From positions 1 through 5,461 of the forward strand of contig MGQS01000016.1 of assembly GCA_001797905.1 (NCBI GenBank): 5,461 nt of DNA, given 5' to 3'. The stretch comes from Deltaproteobacteria bacterium RBG_16_54_11 (lineage in GTDB: Bacteria > Desulfobacterota > B13-G15 > RBG-16-54-18). Below are positions 1-4,901 of the stretch, in pieces. A program made the position numbers and the translations under genes. The notes beneath the pieces were generated by a model that had not been told where the DNA came from, searched no databases, and was given only the letters and a program-made list of their open reading frames with translations. How positions within the stretch are numbered: position 1 is the first letter of the stretch; every line of letters begins with the position of its first letter.

Positions 1-858
1 ATGACCGATTTCGGCCCCCTGCTGGAGAACCCAAAGATATTCCTGCTGGGAGCGGCAGGGCAATTCGGGATCTTTCTCACCTTGGCCTTGGCATTGGCCC
101 TCGGTTTTTCGAAGCTGGATGCCGTCTCCATCGGGGTCATCGGTGCCTGCGACGGGCCGACGGCGATCTATGTCGCCTCCCAGTATGCCCCCCACCTCTT
201 AGGTGCGGTCTCGGTAGCAGCCTATTCCTATATGTCGCTGGTGCCGGTGTTCCAGCCTCCGATCATGCGGCTCTTAACCACCAAAGAAGAGAGGATGATC
301 GACATGGGAGCAGTTAAAAAATCTGTTTCCAAGACGACCAAGATCATCTTCCCGTTGGTTGTAACCATCATAGGCGGTCTTATAGCACCGAAGGGATTGC
401 CCCTGCTGGGGACGATCATGTTGGGGAATCTGATGAAGGAGTGCGGCGTCGTGAGCCGGCTCACCAAGGCCTCTGAAAACGAGATCGCCAATATCGTCAC
501 CCTGCTTTTGGGGCTTTCCATTGGGGCGACCATGGGCGGCAAGGACTTTTTAAAATCTACGACCCTGATCGTCCTTGCCCTGGGCTTTCTGGCGATCTGC
601 CTCGATACCGTCTGCGGTGTCCTGTTCGGAAAGGTGATGAAGGTTATGACAGGCGGTAAGGTCAACCCCCTCATCGGGGCAGCCGGCATCTCGGCCTATC
701 CTATGTCAGCCAGGGTGGTGCAAAAGGAAGGGCAGAAGTATAATCCCAAGAATTTCCTCCTCATGCATGCGATGGGCGCCAACACCGGCGGTCAGGTCGG
801 CTCTGTCATGGCCGCTGCCGTGATGCTTTCGGTGCTCAAAGGGATGGGGATTATTTAG
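1..858 (+). CDS. Sodium ion-translocating decarboxylase, beta subunit (OadB/GcdB/MmdB family), 5'-truncated
   Basis: Integral-membrane subunit that decarboxylates carboxybiotin carried by its partner subunit and couples this to Na+ export across the inner membrane. The visible 285 residues match the C-terminal two thirds of the family: GACDGPTAIY at 48-57, with D51 at the place of the essential Asp203 of Klebsiella OadB; NPLIGAAGIS at 222-231, with N222 and S231 matching Asn373 and Ser382; and R238 matching Arg389. The spacings agree with the family. Several hydrophobic helices alternate with glycine-rich segments (about 15-36, 115-140, 163-178, 187-209, 252-279). The ATG at position 1 is not the true start: MTDFGPLL is an internal family motif and roughly 90-150 N-terminal residues lie outside the window. 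The stop is TAG at 856-858. The carboxyltransferase, biotin carrier and gamma subunits are not visible, so the substrate (oxaloacetate, glutaconyl-CoA, methylmalonyl-CoA or malonate) cannot be decided. Family assignment is very secure. Confidence 0.95.
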   Translation: MTDFGPLLENPKIFLLGAAGQFGIFLTLALALALGFSKLDAVSIGVIGACDGPTAIYVASQYAPHLLGAVSVAAYSYMSLVPVFQPPIMRLLTTKEERMIDMGAVKKSVSKTTKIIFPLVVTIIGGLIAPKGLPLLGTIMLGNLMKECGVVSRLTKASENEIANIVTLLLGLSIGATMGGKDFLKSTTLIVLALGFLAICLDTVCGVLFGKVMKVMTGGKVNPLIGAAGISAYPMSARVVQKEGQKYNPKNFLLMHAMGANTGGQVGSVMAAAVMLSVLKGMGII

Positions 859-875
859 GTCGTTCGACTTTCTGT

Positions 876-900
876 TTCCAAAGCACTGCGCGATTTGGGA
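876..900. terminator. Weak candidate hairpin in the convergent gap between the decarboxylase gene and pyrC
   Basis: The 65-bp gap between two converging genes (859-923) contains TTCCAAA (876-882) facing TTTGGGA (894-900), a 7-bp stem including one G-U pair. It is extended inside by GC/GC (883-884 with 890-891) across a 2-nt bulge. No T-tract follows on either strand, so it is not a classical intrinsic terminator. Its position suits a bidirectional stop. A second inverted repeat, GAGCTG (912-917) / CAGCTC (933-938), overlaps the pyrC stop codon and is equally weak. Confidence 0.25.
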
Positions 901-923
901 TCAACCCTGCTGAGCTGGGGCCT

Positions 924-2213
924 TTAGACCAGCAGCTCTCCCGCCTTCATCACCACCTCCCCCTTGACGATCGTGGCATAGGCCTTGCCGCGCAAACGCC
1001 ACCCCGTAAAGGGGGTGTTGCGCCCCTTGGAGGCGAAGGATAGGGGATCGACCACCCATTTCTCCTCCAGGTCGATGATGGTGATATCGGCGGGTTTGCC
1101 CATGGCGAGCGACCCCCCGGGCAGGCCCAATATCTTGGCGGGGTTTGAGGACATCCGCTCGATTGCCGCGGCCAAGGTTATGATGCCGGGGTGAACCAGC
1201 ATGGTGAGGACTACCCCCAAGGTGGTCTCCAGGCCGATGGCACCCATGGGGGCCTCTTCCCACCCCCGGGCCTTCTCCTCAGGGGTATGAGGCGCATGAT
1301 CCGAGGCGATGACATCAATAGTGCCGTCCCTCAGCCCTTGTCTCAAGGCCTCTACATCCTCCTTTTTCCGCAGCGGGGGGTTGACCTTGGCATCGGGCCC
1401 GCATTTACCGGCGTCCTTCTCGGTTAAGGTGAGATGATGGGGGGTGGCCTCGCAGGTGACCGGCACCCATCGGGCTCTGGCCTTTTTGATCAGGTCGAGG
1501 GATTCGGCCATACTCACATGGCAGATGTGAACCCGCCAGTTGGCCTTCTCGGCAAGCATGAGGTCCCTGGCCACATAGTGGGGTTCTCTTTTATAGAGGG
1601 CGATTGCATCGGGCAGGGGGATGAGGGGGTTTGCCCTCTGAAAGGCCTGGATGGTAGCTCTTGACTCCTCGCAATGCGGGGTCAAGAGCAGCTCATGTTC
1701 CCGCGCCTTGACAAAGGCCCTCCCCATCACCTCATCTTTTACCACCGGGCTCCCGTCATCGGTGGCGGCGACGACCCAGGGTTTGCGCACGAGGGCTTTG
1801 AGGTTGGTGAGCTGCTCCCCCCTTCTCCCTTGGGTGATGCAAACTTTAGTATACAGGTTGACGCACCCTTCCTGCTTGGCGAGTCTTATCCACCTTTGCA
1901 GGGTCTTGGCGTTGTCCATGGGGGGATCGGTGTTGGGCTCGCAGACGACGGTGGTAAAACCGCCGAGGGCGGCTGCCCTGGTGCCGGTGGCAATGGTCTC
2001 CTTCCGGCGCTCATTGAAGTCGCGGAGGTGGCAATGCATATCGATGAGGCCCGGGGCAACGACCTTGCCTTGGGCCTCCAACAGAGGGACCCCTTCCTTC
2101 TCGATACGGGGGGCGATACGGCTGATGAGCCCTTCTTCGATGAGGATGTCGAGGTAATCGTCGAGGTCGAGGAGGGGGTCAATCACCCTCCCCCCCCTGA
2201 TCAGCAACGCCAT
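924..2213 (-). CDS. pyrC: Dihydroorotase, class I (PyrC)
   Basis: Cytosolic zinc amidohydrolase interconverting N-carbamoyl-L-aspartate and L-dihydroorotate, the third step of de novo UMP synthesis. At 429 residues it is the usual length. Family motifs run in order: N-terminal beta-sandwich RGGRVIDP (6-13); metal ligands H60 and H62 with substrate-binding R64 in HCHLRDF; GGFTTVV (84-90) and PNT (93-95); the DDG motif at 152-154, which carries the metal-bridging Asp in class I enzymes; H180 in PHCEE; H232 in CHVS; N278 in NPPLR; catalytic D305 and H309 in SDHAPH; and SSNPAKILGL (355-364) near the C-terminus. All expected catalytic positions are present, so it should be active rather than a PyrC' pseudo-enzyme. 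Allantoinase or hydantoinase relatives are less likely given DHAPHTPEEK and NPPLR. The ATG at 2213 lies 13 nt after the secF stop, with AAAGG 10 nt upstream. It is the last gene of the secD-secF-pyrC cluster. No pyrB is seen beside it. Confidence 0.95.
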   Translation of the reverse strand: MALLIRGGRVIDPLLDLDDYLDILIEEGLISRIAPRIEKEGVPLLEAQGKVVAPGLIDMHCHLRDFNERRKETIATGTRAAALGGFTTVVCEPNTDPPMDNAKTLQRWIRLAKQEGCVNLYTKVCITQGRRGEQLTNLKALVRKPWVVAATDDGSPVVKDEVMGRAFVKAREHELLLTPHCEESRATIQAFQRANPLIPLPDAIALYKREPHYVARDLMLAEKANWRVHICHVSMAESLDLIKKARARWVPVTCEATPHHLTLTEKDAGKCGPDAKVNPPLRKKEDVEALRQGLRDGTIDVIASDHAPHTPEEKARGWEEAPMGAIGLETTLGVVLTMLVHPGIITLAAAIERMSSNPAKILGLPGGSLAMGKPADITIIDLEEKWVVDPLSFASKGRNTPFTGWRLRGKAYATIVKGEVVMKAGELLV

Positions 2214-2223
2214 ATTTTGCTTG

Positions 2224-2228
2224 CCTTT
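2224..2228 (-). promoter_or_regulatory. pyrC ribosome binding site overlapping the secF stop codon
   Basis: On the minus strand the secF stop and the pyrC Shine-Dalgarno share bases: TAAAGG, then a 10-nt spacer and the ATG at 2213. This supports the chosen pyrC start and suggests that ribosomes finishing secF re-initiate on pyrC. Confidence 0.6.
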
Positions 2229-3141
2229 ATCTTTTCTTTTTTGGGAACTTATTTTCCCACACGAGCACGGTGGCGCTGGCTATGTAGACGGAGGAGTAGG
2301 TGCCGAAGACAATGCCGACGATGAGGGTGAAGGTGAAATCGTGGATCACCCCCCCTCCCATAAAGAAGAGGACGATGAGGACCATGAGGGTGCTCATGCC
2401 GGTCAGGATCGTCCTGCTCAGGGTCTCATTGACCGTGACGTTCAACATCTTTTCAAAGGGCTCTCTCCTCATCTTAGGCATGTTTTCCCTGATGCGGTCA
2501 TAGACGACGATGGTATCGTTGATGGAGTAGCCGACAATCGTAAGTATGGCTGCCAGCACCGGGATGGAGAACTCCGTATTGGTGAGGGAGAGGACCCCTA
2601 TGGTGACGATGACATCGTGGAATACGGCGACCACCCCCCCGACGGCGAACCGGAAATCAAACCGGAAACTGATATAGATCAGCATCCCGATCATGGCGAA
2701 GATGGTGGCCAGGATCCCCTTGGTGCGCAGGTCTTCTCCCACCTTGGGACCGACCATCTCGATACGCCTCACCTCGAATGTCTTTTCATCGAACCGCTTT
2801 GACAGCGCCCCCTTGATGGTGCCGGATAACCCGGCGAGATCAGAGGAGGACGTCTGCAAGCGTATGAGGTACTCGCCCTTGCCTTCGGCCTCAAACCCTT
2901 GGACCGATCCGCCCTCCAGCCCTCCTTCTTGCAGGGCGCCCCTGATCCCATCGATTGCCACCGGTTGGGAGAACTTCACCTGGACGAGCGTGCCGCCGGC
3001 AAAATCGATGCCGTAATTGGGACCACCGTGCAGGATCAAACTGACAATGCCGATAAGCATTACCGTGCCCGAGAAGAGAAAGCCGATCCACTTCCTCTTC
3101 ATGAAATCGATCTTTGTCCCCGGCTTGATGATCTCAAACAT
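2227..3141 (-). CDS. secF: Protein translocase subunit SecF
   Basis: Inner-membrane partner of SecD. The SecDF complex uses ion motive force to complete protein export through SecYEG. At 304 residues it is typical. It opens with the conserved FEIIKPGTKIDF (2-13), followed by TM1 (about 19-37), GIDFAGGT (44-51) and a small periplasmic P4-like domain (about 52-138). The conserved VGPKVGEDLR (130-139) leads into five more membrane helices (about 142-159, 165-185, 194-215, 245-262, 266-294). The ion-path residues are present: D209 in GYSINDT (equivalent of E. coli SecF Asp213) and R243 in ETLSRTI (equivalent of Arg247). The basic tail KKKR is cytoplasmic. The start at 3141 has AAGGTGGA just upstream. 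It lies 12 nt after secD and 13 nt before pyrC. Assignment is secure; H+ versus Na+ coupling cannot be read from the sequence. Confidence 0.97.
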   Translation of the reverse strand: MFEIIKPGTKIDFMKRKWIGFLFSGTVMLIGIVSLILHGGPNYGIDFAGGTLVQVKFSQPVAIDGIRGALQEGGLEGGSVQGFEAEGKGEYLIRLQTSSSDLAGLSGTIKGALSKRFDEKTFEVRRIEMVGPKVGEDLRTKGILATIFAMIGMLIYISFRFDFRFAVGGVVAVFHDVIVTIGVLSLTNTEFSIPVLAAILTIVGYSINDTIVVYDRIRENMPKMRREPFEKMLNVTVNETLSRTILTGMSTLMVLIVLFFMGGGVIHDFTFTLIVGIVFGTYSSVYIASATVLVWENKFPKKKR

Positions 3142-3146
3142 ATGCT

Positions 3147-3154
3147 TCCACCTT
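3147..3154 (-). promoter_or_regulatory. secF ribosome binding site overlapping the secD stop codon
   Basis: Minus-strand TGAAGGTGGA contains both the secD stop (TGA, 3156-3154) and a good Shine-Dalgarno for the secF ATG at 3141. The overlap implies translational coupling, which would help keep SecD and SecF in equal amounts. Confidence 0.7.
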
Positions 3155-4752
3155 CAGATGCTCCACCGCTTGACGCGGAAATTGTTCAATACGAAATCAA
3201 AGATGAACCTCGTCACGACAATGGCGGTAAACATGCTGGCCGCGATGCCGATGCTCAGGGTAATGGCAAACCCCTTGATGGGGCCGGTGCCGAACTGGAG
3301 CAGGACCAGCGCGGCGATAATGGTGGTAACGTTGGAGTCCATGATGGTCAAAAAAGCCCTCGTGTACCCTGCCTCGAGGGCCGCCCCAGCGGGCTTGCCG
3401 AGGCGCATCTCCTCCCTGATCCTCTCGTATATCAAGACATTGGCATCTACGGCCATCCCGACGGTCAAGGCTATGCCGGCGATGCCCGGCAGGGTCAAGG
3501 TCCCGCGCAGGGCAGCCAGGGCCGCCAGGAGCAGGACCATATTCAAGATCAGGGCGATATTGGCCACAAATCCTGCCAAACGGTAGTAGGCTATCATTGC
3601 TATGATGACGAGGAGACCGCCGATCATGGTGGCCTTGATCCCCTTGTTGATGGAGTCTTGCCCCAGGGAGGGGCCGACGGTTCTTTCTTCCAGGATCTTG
3701 ATCGGGGCCGGGAGCGAGCCGGCGCGCAAGACGATGGCCAAATCACGGGCATCTTCCATGGAGAATCTTCCCTCGATGATCGCCTCTCCCCCGCCGATAC
3801 GCTGTCTGATGACCGGCGCCGAATAGACAGTGCCATCGAGGACGATGGCGAGCCTCCTGCCTACGTTATCACCGGTTATCTGCTCAAAGAGCCCGGCGCC
3901 GGCAGGGTGGAAACTGAGTCCGACATAGGGCATATTATTCTGATCGAGCCTGACCCTGGCATCCTTCAACGCGTCGCCGGTCATCAGGGTTTTATCCTTT
4001 ATCAAATAGGGGATTCTACGGACCGCCCCTGTTTTGGGGTCCACCTCTCGCTCGTACAGGATGACATCTCCGAAGGGTATATCCCCGGCCAGCGCGCGGC
4101 CCACATCGTACTCCTCATCCACTAATTTAAATTCCAAGAGGGCCGTCTTGCCGATCAACTCCTTGGCCCGCTCGGGGTCCTTGATGCCCGGCAGTTGGAT
4201 CAGGATCATGTTCTCTCCCTGCCGGGAGATATCGGGCTCCGCCACCCCGAACTGGTCCACCCTGTTGCGGATGGTCTCCAGCGCCTGATCGACGGCTGAC
4301 TTTTTGATCTCGTCGATCTGCCGGGGATCCATCTCCAAGAGGACCTTAACCCTGTCTCCCTCTTGCCGTGAGGTCGCTTCTTTCAAGGTGGGGTACTGTT
4401 CTTTTAGGTAGCTGTCGAAATTCTTTTTTACGTCGGGGTTTAAAAGGACTACTTCTATCTTATTCCCTTGCACCCGGTCGATGTAGGTATAGAATATGCG
4501 CTCTTTCTTGAGATTATTTCCCAGGTCGTTCTTGATCCGCTCGGCAGAGCTTTCTACCGCCTTGTCCGCCTCCACCTCAAAGGTCAGATGCATCCCCCCT
4601 TGTAAATCGAGTCCAAGATGGATTTTATCCTGTGGGAAGAATGCGGGCCACCACGAAGGGAGCTCCTTGACGAAGGTCGGGTACACGAAGATCGCCGCCC
4701 CGATCAGGACAGCGAAGATAAGTAAAAATCGCCACTGGAGACTCCGTGTCAT
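3154..4752 (-). CDS. secD: Protein translocase subunit SecD
   Basis: Inner-membrane SecDF component with a large periplasmic domain that binds emerging preprotein. From the ATG at 4752 it has 532 residues. TM1 is at about 7-28. The conserved LGLDLQGGMHL (46-56) opens the periplasmic region, which includes RNRVDQFGVAEP (162-173), QLPGI (186-190), and GRFSMEDARDLAIVLRAG (328-345) running into ERTVGPSLGQD (356-366). Five further helices follow (about 372-391, 394-415, 422-442, 467-488, 492-520). AVDANVLIYERIREE (434-448) carries D436, the equivalent of E. coli SecD Asp519 in the ion path. I chose the ATG at 4752 because GAGAGGG stands 8 nt upstream and MTRSLQWRF looks like a normal SecD start. 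An in-frame ATG at 4794 would add 14 residues (546 total) but has no Shine-Dalgarno. It is the first gene of the secD-secF-pyrC cluster; yajC, often found just upstream, is absent. Assignment is secure, the exact start less so. Confidence 0.95.
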   Translation of the reverse strand: MTRSLQWRFLLIFAVLIGAAIFVYPTFVKELPSWWPAFFPQDKIHLGLDLQGGMHLTFEVEADKAVESSAERIKNDLGNNLKKERIFYTYIDRVQGNKIEVVLLNPDVKKNFDSYLKEQYPTLKEATSRQEGDRVKVLLEMDPRQIDEIKKSAVDQALETIRNRVDQFGVAEPDISRQGENMILIQLPGIKDPERAKELIGKTALLEFKLVDEEYDVGRALAGDIPFGDVILYEREVDPKTGAVRRIPYLIKDKTLMTGDALKDARVRLDQNNMPYVGLSFHPAGAGLFEQITGDNVGRRLAIVLDGTVYSAPVIRQRIGGGEAIIEGRFSMEDARDLAIVLRAGSLPAPIKILEERTVGPSLGQDSINKGIKATMIGGLLVIIAMIAYYRLAGFVANIALILNMVLLLAALAALRGTLTLPGIAGIALTVGMAVDANVLIYERIREEMRLGKPAGAALEAGYTRAFLTIMDSNVTTIIAALVLLQFGTGPIKGFAITLSIGIAASMFTAIVVTRFIFDFVLNNFRVKRWSI

Positions 4753-4760
4753 CTCTCTAA

Positions 4761-4767
4761 CCCTCTC
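4761..4767 (-). promoter_or_regulatory. secD ribosome binding site (supports the start at 4752)
   Basis: GAGAGGG on the minus strand, with an 8-nt spacer to the ATG at 4752. Nothing comparable precedes the alternative ATG at 4794, so this site decides the start call. Confidence 0.55.
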
Positions 4768-4789
4768 ACCATTGCGTCGTGCCACCCGT

Positions 4790-4818
4790 TTCATACACCA
4801 TTGCCGTTACAAATGCAA
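4790..4818 (-). promoter_or_regulatory. Candidate sigma70-type promoter for secD-secF-pyrC
   Basis: On the minus strand, TTGCAT (4818-4813, 3/6 to the -35 consensus), a 17-nt spacer and TATGAA (4795-4790, 4/6 to the -10). Transcription would begin near 4783, giving a leader of about 30 nt before the ATG at 4752 and excluding the ATG at 4794. An alternative is the minus-strand GATAAT at 4877-4872, a better -10 (5/6) with no recognisable -35, which would give a leader of over 100 nt. Hexamer matching by eye only. Confidence 0.3.
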
Positions 4819-4837
4819 GGGTAAAAAATGCAACGGC
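4803..4837. repeat. Paired 8-bp direct repeat bounded by a 6-bp inverted repeat, in the divergent promoter region
   Basis: AAATGCAA occurs at 4811-4818 and again at 4826-4833, 15 bp from start to start. GCCGTT (4803-4808) and AACGGC (4832-4837) form an inverted repeat around them. The left copy, read on the minus strand, supplies the TTGCAT of the candidate secD -35 box. This could be a binding site for a dimeric regulator or chance in an A-rich stretch. Confidence 0.35.
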
Positions 4838-4840
4838 CCC

Positions 4841-4869
4841 TTGATTTCTCTCCCCTTGTGTAATAGGAT
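4841..4869 (+). promoter_or_regulatory. Candidate sigma70-type promoter for the SDR gene
   Basis: TTGATT (4841-4846, 4/6 to the -35) and TAGGAT (4864-4869, 4/6 to the -10, keeping the key T1, A2 and T6) are separated by 17 nt. The predicted start near 4876 leaves about 26 nt of leader containing the ribosome binding site. The -10 overlaps the left arm of an inverted repeat at 4865-4879. Hexamer matching by eye only. Confidence 0.3.
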
Positions 4870-4879
4870 CGATTATCCT
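4865..4879. repeat. Inverted repeat AGGAT-N5-ATCCT over the candidate SDR promoter start
   Basis: A perfect 5-bp inverted repeat, AGGAT (4865-4869) and ATCCT (4875-4879), spans the candidate -10 and start site, where repressor operators commonly sit. A third copy of AGGAT at 4892-4896 overlaps the Shine-Dalgarno, so ATCCT could instead pair there (TATCCT 4874-4879 with AGGATA 4892-4897) and hide the ribosome site. Arms this short can arise by chance. Confidence 0.3.
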
Positions 4880-4886
4880 TGCAGAT

Positions 4887-4894
4887 AAAGGAGG
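4887..4894 (+). promoter_or_regulatory. Strong ribosome binding site of the SDR gene
   Basis: AAAGGAGG, a near-perfect match to the 16S anti-Shine-Dalgarno, with a 7-nt spacer to the ATG at 4902. It fixes the start of the SDR gene and predicts efficient translation. Confidence 0.85.
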
Positions 4895-4901
4895 ATACGA
4901 A

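Noticed and set aside
228..689. A 153-codon minus-strand open frame opposite the decarboxylase beta subunit
   Set aside because: The plus-strand gene matches its family across the whole span, including function-critical residues. The antisense product has no recognisable features.
859..923. A strong intrinsic terminator in the convergent gap
   Set aside because: Only a bulged 7-bp stem without a T-tract was found. It is listed as a weak candidate hairpin, not as a firm terminator.
1674..2324. A 216-codon plus-strand open frame crossing the pyrC start and secF end
   Set aside because: Antisense to two conserved genes, with composition typical of a shadow frame. The same holds for the plus-strand frame at 2221-2802 and the shorter frames opposite pyrC.
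2899..4125. A 408-codon plus-strand open frame antisense to secD and secF
   Set aside because: It lies wholly opposite two unmistakable membrane-protein genes and crosses their junction. Its product is a low-complexity, Asp/His/Gly/Gln-rich string, as expected from reading hydrophobic codons backwards. No domain or good start signal is seen.
4753..4901. A riboswitch or structured RNA in the divergent intergenic region
   Set aside because: The region is only about 150 nt shared between two promoters, with short inverted repeats and no conserved riboswitch core that I recognise.
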